A DNA stretch of 64,000 nucleotides from Apis mellifera (lineage: Eukaryota; Arthropoda; Insecta; Hymenoptera; Apidae), in assembly GCF_003254395.2 (NCBI RefSeq), contig NC_037639.1, positions 11,389,037 to 11,453,036 on the forward strand, in the 5' to 3' direction. The translations under genes and the position numbers were made by a program. Numbering within the stretch: position 1 is the stretch's first letter; the number at the start of each line of letters is the position of its first letter. Below the pieces are notes generated by a model. The model was not told the origin of the DNA. It worked only from the letters and a program-made list of their open reading frames with translations, and ran no database searches. Below, piece after piece: positions 12,791 through 25,000 of this stretch.

Positions 12791-15700
12791 TTCCAGGAAG
12801 ATTTCGTCGCCACGCGCGGTCTGTCCTATCACAGGCTGAGGAGAAGTGGGGAGGGACGGGAGGGGAGCCGAGGAGAAAGTTTATTCTCCCCATCAAGCGA
12901 AGTTGGTTAAGTTTTTTGCGGAACGGACGACGATTAACGGGGGTGATAGATAGAAACGGACGGATTCTTGGAGGCGAGTGAAGTCGGACGGGGGCGAGAC
13001 GAGGTAAGGCGAACCACCGTCCGGGGGGTTGTAGCTAAATTGGCGGCAGTATATTACCGGTCAGACTCCCGCATTTAATTTGAATATAATCGTGAAAGGA
13101 GATCTCAGGAGCTCGGGGGCACTTCGCGACGCAGAACTGCGTGACGGTGACCGGAAGTGCTCCCGGGACACCGGAAACAAAATGGCCGCTCCCTTCTACG
13201 CGACTTGCCTCTTTCCACTCCGCGCCACCTTCCTACCGATCTACTATCCACCTACCTAACAATCTACGCCCCCCCCCTCCCCTCTCTCTCTCTTTCTCTC
13301 CTTCCAACCCTTCCAAAGAGCGTGAATTCGAGAGTTAACTTTGCATTGTTCGGCCTCGAACATCGAAATGCTCGCCCGTCTTCGCTCGTACGCGATAAGG
13401 GGACATTCTTTCTTTTTCTTCGCGGAGGCACGCGTTCGCACAAACGTGTATGGTTGCCTCGTCCGTTTTTCAACGTTTCGCGTCGTCGCTGAAGAGATTA
13501 TTTCGGAAACGTTTCTATTCGCGGTGCGCGATAGTGGAAGTTTAATGATTTTCGAGTAATTACGAGGGCCAGGCGATGACTCGCGTGGGAATGCAGCAGA
13601 GCACCGTGTTCGATAAGCGCCACGGAACAGTAACAATTATATCAGGCTGACTCGTAATGCCTAAATACAATATAAGCACGAACAATGGACTATAGTCCCG
13701 CTAGGAGCCGTACACCCACTCGTACAATACCTGCTGTGAATTCATAGACAAAGGACGAGGTCGAAGCTTTCGTCAACTTCGGATCACGAAAAACCTCTTC
13801 CAGCTATTCGAGATGTCTAAGCTCGACTAATTAGCACCGATCCTCGTTCAATGATGACTCTTGAAAGAGATTATACATATATATATATTTTAAGACAGAG
13901 TATCATTTATCGCAGAGATCGAGAGACGAAAGATAGACGGTATGATGATCACTTTTATCGATACCGTGAACGGAACATACCTGTTAATGGATAAACGGAG
14001 TACTTTTATCCGGCTATACATCTCCGTGAAAGGAGACGAGCGGAATGGAGGAGAGCGATCGAGGGAGGAAGAGAGAAGGGAACCCACCCTCTCGAGTTTA
14101 CGATGTACGACTCGGGTTAGGAGCGTATGATTAAACAACTCAGGTGTTTTATGCCCGACTCGTGGAGATCGCGTGACCCAACGGCCACATCCGTTTCCGC
14201 TTTGCCTACGGTCAACCGCTTCGACCCCTAACCAATGGCTCGCCTTAAGGGTTGCACGTTACCTTCGACCACGAAAGAAAGTATACTTTCGACGTATCTT
14301 TAACCAGTAATCGGCTTCGCTCGATATAGTCACGTGCTTCCCGTAGGAGCGCGCCGAGCTAACCTTTGCCCGTGCGGCTCCACATCCTTCCTTTTTTTCT
14401 TTCTTTTTCCTCTTTCTTTTCCTCCTTCTATTTTTACTCTCGGCCCCGTGATCGCGATACCAGCCCCGTTTACATGCTAAAAAAAATTCTATTTTTAATA
14501 GCGGATTATATTTTAAATTCACCCGAGAACTCGCCCCTTGCAACTCGTTCGAGCCTCTCCACCACCCTCCTACCCTCCAGCAATCTTCGCGCGCGCGTCC
14601 CTTTTCGTTCGGATGAATCCGAATCGGACCCACCAAGCTTTCTTAGACACCCAACTCGTATAAGGAAGGCTGGAGAAAGGTCGGAGAAATGTCGCGGTTT
14701 GACATTAGGCTTAAATGCCGAGTCACTCTTGCCAACTTCTCGACCCGAGCTGAACGAGTTGCCGCGTTTTTCGTATTTTCCCATCCCTTCGTGTTATACT
14801 TTCGAAGCTTTCGAGCGCGATCGATGCTCTCTCTCTCTCCCTTTCTCTTTCCCTCTCTCTTTTGTTAATTTCGTGCCCATAGAATTGGAATATTCGAGGA
14901 ATAATTCCGGCAGGGAAATTAATTAATTTGCTAATTTCGGATTATCGAAACGCCGGTTACGCGCAACGAAACGTCACTCGGCGGATGGCGGACGGCGCGG
15001 ATGGATATTTGGGCCGCGCGCCCTCGGGATTCGTTAGTTTTCCGGGAAATTAGTGAGCATGATTTGCATCTGACGTACACCTCGAGGCGTCTACACGTCG
15101 CTCGCATAGTTTCGCAACTCTCGACTTTCCTCTCGCGATCTCCTCTCTCTCCTGCTCAGATGTCTCAACCTCTCCCTCCCCGCCTCCATCATCGCGACGC
15201 GTTCACGTCAATTATACTCACGTCAGGGGAGGGAAATTTCATTGGACTTGTTCTTGTTACTTGGTTGTAACGGAATATCCATTTTTCAGGAATTTCAAAT
15301 TTCCACGCAACGGTTTCTCTGGAAAATTGGAGGGATCGTATATCGTATCGTGCGCTTTCGATCAAAAAATGGACGAGAAACGATAAATACGCACCGATAT
15401 TTGGGGAAGATTGACAAAAGGGGGGAAATTACGAGAAGGGTGTAATTAATCCGAGTTTATTGCCGAGCGATAGAGAGAGAAAGAGAGAGAGACTCTTAGT
15501 CGACGGCTTCTCGATTCTTGCGCCGATTATCTTCATCCGTCGGATTCACCGAGGTGTTTCGACTTAAACACAGACTCGAACGAGCTTCGAGCTTAACTTG
15601 GTTGTTGTGAATAAGTAAGCGAAGTGTTGCGAAGTGCTGCAGAAGTTTAGCCAAGCCCCCAGGCGCACGGCCGGGTTGGCTCGAATTAAATTGTTATACG

Positions 15701-16005
15701 GATGAGCTGCCACGACGAATACTTCGCAGAAACCAGTGACTTTCCCACCATCCTCCCGGGTGTGAATGTTTAATCACAGCCCCTCCCTTATTATTTAATA
15801 ACATAATATCTCTGCCGCGCCTAAAACTAAATCCCGACGAGAGGTGGTCTCGATCGATGATTCCCAACCATTTCCTCGATTTCCTAGAAGAATTCCTATT
15901 CTTTTTTTCTTCTTTCGAATTATTCGAGTATTTCCGCAATAGCTCGAAACGTTGGGACGAATATTGCGCGCAGATGTTGTTCTAAAAGATCGTAACACCT
16001 CTTAC
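12791..16005. other. No gene recognised; left of the last LMO exon found
   Basis: The stretch includes an acceptor-like TTTTCCAG near 12796 with a possible donor GAG|GTAAGG near 13006. All three frames between them are stopped or low-complexity, so this would be noncoding if transcribed. Other content is a CT tract (13268-13300), a TA repeat (13872-13888), a 14-nt palindrome (14277-14290) and T-rich DNA at 14390-14430. Confidence 0.5.
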
Positions 16006-16131
16006 CTGTAGTTACATTGTTGACACGCAAAACACTCCAAATGGTAGACGTTCGTCCTCGCCCTCATCACCATCTCGAAGGCTGGGATGGTTTTGTTACA
16101 GGCCGCGCAATGGCCAGTGAGTCCAAACAAT
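16006..16131 (-). CDS. Bx-like: LMO gene, third coding exon (linker and first half of LIM2)
   Basis: The acceptor CAG is at 16134-16132, and the 126-nt exon contributes one base, 41 codons and two bases. It encodes the inter-LIM linker LFG, Cys82-x2-Cys85, the strongly conserved FEMVMRARTNVYHLEC stretch and Cys110-x2-Cys113. The donor GTAAGA lies at 16005-16000. The protein therefore must continue (the rest of LIM2 and the C-terminus) on an exon I could not find between 1 and 16005. Confidence 0.9.
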
Positions 16132-17148
16132 CTGTGACAAATCGAAAAACAAAAGGGCTGATTGATACGATCGTATCTTATTGTTGCAAGAAATTAAGAA
16201 AGTGGGGAATCTGAGAAGAGAGCTCGTTTTCATCCTGCGATATCTCGTATTTCTTTCTTTCTTTCGTCTCGCGACGAGTGTGCGAGTTATTATATCCTCC
16301 CCCCGCCAACGATGACGTCGGGGCAGACTTTTAGCCAGGTTGAGGAACAAGAATCAATAAGCTTAAGGACGAGCCACGAATATGCCGTCTTCAAATATTG
16401 GGCCATTAATAAAGGGCATGGTGGGTTCGATAGCGAAGCGTTTCCTCGCAGACGCGCCACCTGCGCGCGTTCCCTCGGGACTTTGTAATCTCAACACGGT
16501 TTATTTGCCCTCGCCTGTTTATATGGGACGTGGATGTATTCAATAAGGGAAACTCATCTGTAAAATTCGATTTGTTGCTTCCGTTCGCCGCTCGTCGAGG
16601 ACTGCCCGTACGTGGTGGTGCTTAACGTCTCCTTTTCCACTTTGCCCTTTATTGACGTCCCAATGCACCACGACACAATGAAATATGAAACGTCAACCGT
16701 TGTCGGAGGGCGGAATGGAATTATAATATTATAACGGATTTCCGATTCTCTCGCGAATATATATATACATATATACATATATCAAATCGAACGAAGAGGA
16801 AAGAAGAGGAAATAGGTGACGTAAATAGCTTACTTTAAATAATCCTTCTTGCACAATATCAGATTAGATTTAATGTAAAGCGAGGGACCAGCTTCCACGA
16901 GTCTGCAATTGCAACTGTTGCACTTTAAGCAATCCTCGTGCCAGAACATGTCCAACACTTTGAGAAGATACCTGTGGAATTGGAGAAATCGTACATACGT
17001 ACATACGAACGAAAACGTTTATCGAAAAGAATCGGTTAATGATTAAATTTATCTGAAATATTTACCTTTCCGTAATTACCTCTCCGCAACCACCGCACTC
17101 CCGTTGCACAGCCCCGCTCTTGCTCGGCTCGCTTTTCGTCCCATCCAT
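16006..17148 (-). CDS. Bx-like: LIM-only protein (LMO/rhombotin, Beadex-like), 5' part, three exons, 3' end missing
   Basis: Joining 17148-17066, 16971-16834 and 16131-16006 gives an open frame of 115 complete codons plus 2 nt. LIM1 has the full zinc-ligand set: Cys18, Cys21, His39, Cys42, Cys45, Cys48, Cys68 and Asp71 (C-x2-C-x17-H-x2-C-x2-C-x2-C-x19-C-x2-D). LIM2 begins at Cys82 and shows Cys85, His104, Cys107, Cys110 and Cys113; its last two ligands lie on a missing exon. The linker KLFG, the segment FEMVMRARTNVYHLECFACQ and the absence of a homeodomain point to the LMO1-3/Beadex subfamily. Family members are small nuclear adaptors without DNA binding that compete with LIM-homeodomain proteins for the LDB/Chip cofactor. 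Both introns have GT-AG ends, and the open 3' end carries a GTAAG donor; all three junctions are phase 2. LIM1 is unusually divergent (VEAG where the family has GEVG), while LIM2 is near-canonical, so a diverged paralogue is possible. LMO4-type proteins fit less well. Confidence 0.9.
16132..16833 (-). other. Intron 2 of the LMO gene (about 702 nt)
   Basis: The intron starts GTAAGC and ends TTTGTCACAG. It contains a TA/TACA microsatellite near 16757-16782 and no other coding signal. The short open frames on both strands inside it have no family resemblance. Confidence 0.8.
16834..16971 (-). CDS. Bx-like: LMO gene, second coding exon (most of LIM1)
   Basis: The exon opens after CCACAG (acceptor CAG at 16974-16972). 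Its first base completes the Arg codon started in exon 1. It encodes the core of LIM1: YLLKVLD, then WHEDCLKC, the second zinc site and the closing CKKDYL. Reading straight on would give Lys-stop, but the strong donor GTAAGC after TTTAAA removes that stop, and the next exon restores the Lys codon. The 138-nt length fits the phase on both sides; the left boundary is accurate to about one base. Confidence 0.9.
16972..17065 (-). other. Intron 1 of the LMO gene (94 nt)
   Basis: The intron starts GTAAAT and ends CCACAG. Its size is typical of compact insect introns. It is AT-rich, with a TTAATC/CATTAAC stretch that could serve as branch point. Phase 2. Confidence 0.85.
17066..17148 (-). CDS. Bx-like: LMO gene, first coding exon
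   Basis: The ATG at 17148-17146 is preceded by ACA and followed by G, a good context. An in-frame TAA lies 30 nt upstream (17178-17176), which fixes this as the first possible start in the leader. The exon encodes 27 residues plus AG: a hydrophilic 17-residue N-terminus rich in Lys, Ser and Glu, then the first zinc knuckle Cys18-x2-Cys21. It ends at donor GTAAAT (17065-17060 on the minus strand). The short N-terminus is normal for LMO proteins. Confidence 0.88.
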
Positions 17149-17191
17149 TGTGGCTTTGCGATTATCACTTCTCGATTATTATTCCAGTATC
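17149..17191 (-). other. 5' leader of the LMO gene with a splice acceptor at its upstream end
   Basis: On the minus strand the 43 nt before the ATG follow CTCGTGTTGCAG, a plausible acceptor (CAG at 17194-17192). The leader contains an in-frame stop. If the acceptor is used, the promoter and a noncoding first exon lie further right. Alternatively transcription starts locally; I see no TATA box here. Confidence 0.4.
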
Positions 17192-20152
17192 CTGCAACAC
17201 GAGCGAGACAACCTCGATTGATCACCGCGCCAATTTCAAACAAACAAACTGCAACGAACGAGTCATTATCCCGTGGCCGATGATAATTGATCGATTAATT
17301 CGAGTCCGTGTCAACACCCGATTAGCCAAAGAATACGGGATACAGGAAGGATCGAGTACGCTCGATACGTGACAAATTCGTACGGCATATGGCGGTCGAG
17401 GAGAAACTTGGCCCCGTCTACGAGCAATTAGAGTTACAGGTTGAGAATTTAACGGCGCGGTTAGTGCCATCTGTGTCCATCGTGGGTGCGGGTGCTCCTG
17501 TATTTCCCCGCCCGCACCCTCCGCCCGCCTCTTTCTCGCGCGATGCGGTCAGAGTTTAGAATCGAATTAGTTTGACCCTCTCTTCTCTCCACTTATTGCG
17601 CGTTTAAGCGGCACCGGTCCCCGGAACAACCGCCGGCTTGTCGGGTAACGGCTGCGCGAGCCTCCCGATAAACATTAATTGTTTTCGCCCAAAGACGTAT
17701 GTATAATCCGCCCCTGCCCTCCGTTTAAACGAAATTTCGGGGTTTAACGTTTATTTAATCGCCACCGTTTGCCTTCCCCCGTTCCATTTTATTCCGACCG
17801 GCCCGTTCAACGTTATTGAAACGAATTCGAAAATATCGGCCGGTTTTTCGGACGATAAGTTGTAAATAAAAAAGTACAAACACCGGTATTCCAAGTATTC
17901 CGCGCGATATTTGATTTCGCGTTTTTCTTCCTTTTTTCTTTTTCTCTTTTCTCTCTATCTCTCTCTCTGTTTTTTCTTTCTCGCTCGCATCATTCTTCCC
18001 GTCGATCGCGAAATACGATAAAACACGAGGATAAAATCCGAGATAATTTCGAAAGCAACGTTTCGATCACCGGCGAACACGGTTGCTGCCGTCCCGATTT
18101 CCCGATTCGTGTACGTTGCCGATTAATCCGGGAAAGACTTAAATTCCGCGTCTCTGTCCACACGGATCCGTTCGATCTCGAGCCACCCTGTATATTTACG
18201 AGTACCCGCGGATGCTATGAGCAAAGTTTGTGCGGTTTCAATATGTCCTCTCCCTCTAGCCTGGACACAATATTACAGGGACGTTAATATCTTCTATGCG
18301 GTTGAGACTGCGAAGCAAATATTAATATCGTGTCCTTTGATACGTTAATTAATAGAAGACGAAATGTGTGTATTTGAAACTAGTGCGTTTAGAAACGGAT
18401 ATTATAATCGCTCGATCTTTATTCATCGCTCACGTCTTCGCTCTGTTCTTCTTTCTTTCTTTCTTTTCTTCCTCCTCTTCCTCTATTTTCTCCTTCGATC
18501 AATCCTCCCTTCGTTTTTTCCCATATTACGCGTGTATATTTATATCATCCCTTCGGTCTCGAAACCTCAAATCTCGTCGATGGAGACGGGTCGATTAATT
18601 ATATGTTGAAATTATTGCGTGCCGGCCTGATTATCGATATACACCGAATATGATCTAAATAATGGTACAATTATTATGCGTAACCTTATACTCCTATAAG
18701 TGTAGAGTGATTAATGGAATAACTAACTAGCCGGGTAAATTATGCAAACTATTAAATTCGAATGCGCGCAAAGTTGGCCACATAATAATCGCGTTAACGA
18801 TCGAACCCCCCCACCTTCACCCCACTTTCCCCCACCCTCGTTGAATTTATATGTCGGACGTTAATATATTTTATTGTTATTACATTGGTTGATTAAAGTC
18901 ATCGTTAATACCCCCTTCGGAAAGTGTGAGGGTGGCGTACGTTTTGTTCCACCCCCTCTCCCCCCCTTTTACGTACGCGTATAGAATTGTACATACATGT
19001 CGCCAATCGATGACGATATTTAATATAATTCGAAAACGCGATCGCGGTCGCGTAACAACAGGGTGGGCTGGATACGTGGACGATGCAACGAGAAGAGGGA
19101 GCGAATTCGACGAAAACGATTCGACGACGATCTCCTTCGAGATTCATCCCACGAGCGAAAACACGAAGCCTCCAGAAAAGTATTTTCGAGTTAGGCATGG
19201 CGGAATTCGACCGCGGGAATTCCTGCGGGTTCCAACCTGAATACCAGCGACGACCTCGAAAACCTTTGCCAGAGACTGCACGCTACGCGCGGTCGGTCAA
19301 TCTCCACTTTGTTCCGCAATTTTCGGCCCTCGTCACTGCCTCGACGCAGTAAGGGAGCAAAAGATAGGAGAAGACAAAGAGAAAAGGGCAAAGAATGGGC
19401 AGCTATTCGAAGGAAGCGCGCGAAAGGCGATTTTAATTCACAGATGATTTGGAAGGCGCCGTGGTTGGTTCGTAATCATCGGCCGTCGATATCGCGCGCG
19501 TTGCCTTTTCGTGGTTCGCGTGGCTTTAATCGGTGGGTAGAAGTTAGGTATCGTATTAGGAAAGGGAGGGAGGAGGGGAGGACACGGTGGTAACGGTTCG
19601 TTGGAACGTAACCGTGAAGGGTCCATAACGAGAGCCGCTTTCCCTTCGAGAGCGGCTCGCATCGCTGGCGATCTGTTCATCAGGTACGTGATCAGATCAT
19701 CCACGGGCGCTGCTCCTCAAAGCGACGATAATTCGATTATCTCGCGCATGTTGGACAACCGCCGACATGTCCTCCAATTGCTAGATCTCTTCTTGCTTAA
19801 CCATCTTCCTGAATATAATTGAATTACTTCCGTGTAATCTGCGTTCACCCATCGGGACACCCATCCCTCCCCTCCTAGCTCCTATTTTTCCCTCGCCTCC
19901 GATGATGACTTTGAACTTCCACTTCGACGTCATTGTACCTCCACTCTAATTATCTCACGCAAATATCTCGATCGTATTATTCCATCTCCGTTATATAGAA
20001 TAGAGTTTCGAGTTTCGAGGGGGAAATTTTATTCTCCTTCGTCGCGTCCAAGTATATCTCTCCAACGGAAACTGGTGAAACTGCGCATTGCGGAGGACGA
20101 GGCGCGCGGTGCAAGATCTCCACCGTGGAAACGAAAACCGTGGAAAGGAGGT

Positions 20153-20198
20153 CTCCCTCCCCCTCCCTCCCTCCCTCCCTCTCTCTCTCTCTCTCTCT
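20153..20198. repeat. TCCC array joined to CT array
   Basis: TCCC units (20153-20179) change to CT units (20180-20198). Confidence 0.9.
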
Positions 20199-20602
20199 AT
20201 TTATCGACGTAACTGGGCAGTCTCGATGCAGTTCTCAAGGCTCCGCCCTCGCAGCATCCGCGACACTCCCAGGGCACCACCCCTGCGATCCTCTTCAACG
20301 CGGAAAAACAAAATTTTTCCTCGGCGCGGGAAAAAGCGCGGAGCCGCCGAGACGATGCTTCGTTCCATCCAAAGATGACCGTCCCTCCTGCGAAAGAGCG
20401 CAGCCTCGTTGGAAGAAAAATTATTCGCAACCGGCGCTCGCGCTTTTGTCTTTAATAATGCTCCCGCGGAAGCGTTATCTTTTACTTTTAGGACGAGAGC
20501 GCGGGCATCCGGTGAGTCGGTCCATTAATTAGGCGGGCCGCATTAAGCCGAGCATTAATATACTCCTGTGGCTGTTTTGTTTTATCCCGCAGGAAGGACC
20601 AC

Positions 20603-20631
20603 CCTCCTCCTCCTCCTCCTCCTCCTCCTCT
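20603..20631. repeat. CCT trinucleotide repeat
   Basis: About nine perfect CCT units. Confidence 0.9.
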
Positions 20632-21800
20632 CCGTGCCCCGTGGAGGTTGGAGGGGCGGTGGCCAGGCGAAGGAGAAGCGGGGGAATTGTTTCGACGGCG
20701 GCAGCCTGCTAATCCGACCTGCCATGCTACCACCTTATCCCTCGAGACTGTTTAAATTCTGTAAATCGTCCCCCGAAATCTTCTCCCTTCGACTCGTTTC
20801 GATTCACGAGCCATTCGTTACTCCGCGTTTCCGTTGAAAATTAATAAAAGTAGCGTGCTTCGATGAAAATATATCGCTTAGAATTAGTTTGTAGAATTTT
20901 CGATTTTTAATTCGAACGAGAGATTTAATTTTTCTACGCGGGAAAGTGTTAGGAAATAAATCGCGTACGATTTCAGGCGAGGTTAAGTTGGCGGAGGTGG
21001 ACAGAAAATGGTGGAGTGAGTCCGTAACGATGTAATTTAACGGGCCAAAGGAATATTTCCTACGGAATAAATCTCGCGTAACAGCGCCACTGAAATCCTC
21101 GTTTACCCGGCATTCAGCCCTCGCTAATGGGGGTAATTTAAGGGATGTTTTAAGCGGGTCCGTGGCACACGTGAGTCGCACAAAAAGTTCACGTATTACG
21201 ACCGTGGCCGCGCCGTAATCACGCATTAGCATTCCGAACGGTCGGCGACGACCGAAAACACGCTCGGCTGAGAACACACGCGCACACCGCTTAAACTTTT
21301 CCTAACGTTTTCAACGTTTTCAGCGACCGACGAAAAACAGCAGCCCGCGGCCGTTCGCGAAACAACTGGCCGAACTGGCCGGGATTTAATAAAACGAAAC
21401 AAAGAAACGGCTCGTTCTCTCTTCCATCGATTTATCCGTTAAAGCGATGATTCGAGTGTCGAGATAAAATTCTCCGCTTTGTCTCGAATCGGTGATGCAA
21501 AGGCACGCTTGACGCTCTCTCGACAGAAATAACGTTAACAAACGTCGTCTTTCGAGCGGTCATCCTTCCGGATAATTTTCGCCTCTCCTGTGTGTTTTAA
21601 GGACAACGGAAACGGCGTAACGGACAAACGGTCTGTTTAACAAGTTCTTTCGCGCCGATAAACGCGAGGCCGCCTCGCGTTCCTCTCTCCACTCTTTTTT
21701 CTCTTCATATTTGCCGTCCCCTTCTCGGTCGGCGGACCGCGGTTAATGAAATTCTAGTCAGGTCGCGGCATTCTTTCGTCAGGTGGCAATGCCATCTAGT

Positions 21801-21821
21801 CCTCCTCCTCCTCCTCCTCCT
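21801..21821. repeat. CCT trinucleotide repeat
   Basis: Seven perfect units. Confidence 0.9.
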
Positions 21822-22000
21822 TCCCACGTTTTCGTCGTTGTCGTCGCCGACGTCGTCGTCGTAGGTCCTCCACGTTTCGTTTCTTTCTCCACTTCGCGTC
21901 CTTCCTCGTTCTTCCACCTGTTTTTTCCAACACGTTCGTGGCCGCATCCCCTTCTCTCTCCCGCTATCTCTCCATCTCCGACTCGCCCACCTCTGTCCCT

Positions 22001-25000
22001 CTCTTCCGGCGCAGAGAGACAAAGAGAGAAGGGGAGAGAGGGAGGATGGTCGCAGTCTTGTGGAGTGTAGAGGGCAGGGGTAACGGGGTTTGCGTACGTC
22101 GTGACGCGGAGGGTTGGTGGCTGAAATGGGGTGGTGTGCAGTCAGATTACGCTAAGCTATGCCCGTACGTGCTCGCATGGAAGTTCCACCCCTCACCGGG
22201 GTTTGCCACCCCGCTTGGGAAAATGTATTTATTGTTGTTTGTCCAGCGTTCTGTGTATGGCCACCAGCGGAGAGAGAGAGAGAGAGAGAGGCCTGGTGGG
22301 AGGTTGGAGGGAGTAAACGGTGAGCGGCGAGGTGAGGCGGGGGTGTGGTAGGGCAGAGAATCGCCCGAGGTTGAAGTTGAAAAAAAAATTGCCCGGGGAC
22401 GACCGCTAGGATGCCGAGCATAAATTTAAGCGACACTCACACCTCTCCGCCCACCCTCGCGGATCCCACCGATCCTTCTTCCCTTCTTTTTCTTTCTTTC
22501 TTTCTTTCTATCCTTTTTTTTTTGTTTTCTTTTTCCTCTTCTATTTTTTCCGATTTCAATTCCACCCCGCCGTCCGCTTAAATACATCGGGATTATGCCG
22601 CGCCGGATACCTATTTCAGTCAAATGGAGAAAATCCTCGTCATCGAGGAGCCTCTCCAAGTGAATTTTTTCCCATCTTCGTTTCCCTTTAAACCCGACTG
22701 TTGAAGATAAATCTCCTTTCTTCTCCTCTTTCTCTTTCCTCTTTTTCTATTTTACCTTCCCCCCCTTCCTTTTTATTTTTTTTTGGAAATCGTCCCTCCC
22801 TCGTCCCTCTCCGTTTCACCTATTTCGAAATTCGTCGAAAATCGTTCGCGATTCCCTCCCTCCGTCCCTTTTCCCTCGTTCCCCACCGGTCAACGCGATT
22901 GATGGCCGTTGAACGAACGCTAATTACGCAGATAGGAAGCGATCGAAACGGTCCTTATCGTTGGATGTGGTGGAACGGACCGCGGACCGATACGTGGCCG
23001 ATGCCGACGACAAAGGGGCCGTAACTACTTCGAAAACTTTTATCTTGCAGGATTAATGGACGGATTAAAGTATTTGCGGCGGGATGCGGGCTGATTGGGG
23101 TAAATCGTGGTGGGATTAGAACTTGATTGGCTAATTTGTAAGTGTCCCCAGCAGCCGGGCACGAACTTAACGATCGATCGGTGTCCTCCTTCCACGTACG
23201 TGCTCGGCAATTCTCGCTCGAGACATTGACACGGGAGGGACGAGGGGGAGGGAAGGTTTCCTCTACGTTACGCGGACAATCTTGCCCGGCCAATCGGCTC
23301 TTTTGCCTTATTTGTTTCAGTTCGAATCGTCGTCGCGAGCAACGCGTGTAATCGAAATGCCCCTCGACTTAACTTAACTCGTTGCTAGAAAAACGGGGAT
23401 GAACGCTTCCACCAGCCATCTTCGAACCTCGAAATCGTTATCTCTTGTTACGAAGAAATAATAACAATAACGACGATTATCTCTTTTCGAGATAATTCGG
23501 TGTCAGAGCGACGGACGGAAAGACGATCGATTTATCGCGTTTCCTCGTTGCGGAACGAAGAACCAGTCCGACTGTGAGATTACGTCGTTCCCATCTCGAG
23601 TGGTCAAGGCTACTTAATGTGCGGTCGGTGCATGCGGCCGGGCGTTAGACTGATTTACATCGTATCCCTTTACCGAAAGCGAGTGGCTGGCAGGGAACTG
23701 TGGTCAACCGAGAGATGTAGCCCGTGATCGAGAGGCATCGATTCGCATGTTCCAACGCCATTCTGCAATACCCTACCCCACCGACCAGCTTAAAAATTAA
23801 ATCGATCGAGATTAAAACGAGTTGTCCAACGATCTCGAGAAGACGTTACATACGATATTGTGCGTACTTGTACACACATCGAAGAAAAGGGGAGGGAGAA
23901 GGAAAAGAAAGAGATATAAAATTCTTGAATCTAAACAATCTAAAAAAAAAAGAAAAAAGAAAGCGAAGAGAAGAGGAGGAGAACAATCGTCGTTTCGTCG
24001 CTGTTTAGATCGACGACGAGGACCGCCGGATGGAAAGACACAAAGAGAGAGAAAGAGAAAGAAAGAGAGAGAGATATTGGCGATACTCTTGCACCGAAGC
24101 CCCATCGCATAACTCACGACCCTTGTTTCGCGGCTGATCGACGTTTCGAAATATTTCCCAACCGAGAGACGTCCAGACGTTGCGCCACGGCGTGTCCAGC
24201 TTCCTGTCTCCTTACAATTCGCAGACAGTTCCTAGTCGCCAGAACCGGCGAGTGTCGGGACAAAACCGGTCTCCGGTGATGGACTCGCGGAAGATAAGAG
24301 AGCATTCATGACAAAGACAAAACGCACGGTTCCACCATCGGTCGTGGTATAAAACACACGTACGTCTCGCGCTACCGTGTGCTCGGCTACGTTCCTCTTC
24401 CCTCCTCCTCCTTCCTTCCCTCGCAACCTTCCCCCTTTCACCCTCCTCCCTCCCTCTCGCGATCGTTCGTTTGCCGTTTAGCGCGACGCCGCGAGACAAT
24501 GAGCGAAAACTTTTATTATTAATGTTTGGCCGCAAGATAAGGCCGGTTGAAGCGAGCCGCGCCACCCTCTTCCACGCGATTCGTCCCCGTCCGATTCTCC
24601 AACCCTCTCCCCGGTCGCTCCTTCGCATTTTTTACTTCACCGCCCGCTTCTTCTCTCCGTTCCGTACCCTTCCCCCGTTCCCTTTCCGAAATATGGGATC
24701 GCGCGAGTGATTCATCGCCCGAGTGAGAATCGCAAAATTCGTCGATCCGAAGGAAAATTAGCGTTTTGACAGTTTCGTGGCGTTTCGCGGCGGATCGCTG
24801 AATTTCCGGGGAAAGTTTCCGGAGAGAAATTTCACCAACGATTTAATTAGCATTCCTACGAGTCCGTCCGTAAATCAAACGCGGGCGCAAAGGAACGCTC
24901 TCTCGCCGGGAGAGAAAGGATCTCAACCCTTGAAGAATGTTTATTAATTGTTTTACCTCGTTCGGTGTGTATATATATATATATATCTCACTGTACACAA

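Larger units (their letters stand above)
17195..22000. other. Upstream flank of the LMO gene; no gene recognised
   Basis: The stretch has CpG-rich sequence, pyrimidine tracts (17930-17970, 18448-18490), TCCC/CT and CTC repeats, and two complex islands: 18600-18790 with homeodomain- and POU-like motifs, and 20840-21260. The 157-codon minus frame at 21277-20804 is complex but matches no family I know and lacks splice context. Confidence 0.5.

Noticed and set aside
12796..13003. Segment between an acceptor-like TTTTCCAG and donor-like GTAAGG (plus)
   Set aside because: All three frames contain stops or low complexity; kept only as a note.
13120..13140. Possible missing LIM2 exon: minus-strand CAG followed by codons reading Phe-Cys-Val-Ala-Lys
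   Set aside because: The phase does not fit exon 3 (one base is needed before Phe), the next residues lack LIM2 ligands, and Gly-Asp is absent.
20804..21277. 157-codon minus-strand frame
   Set aside because: Complex but unrecognised; it coincides with an AT-rich island that looks noncoding and lacks splice signals.
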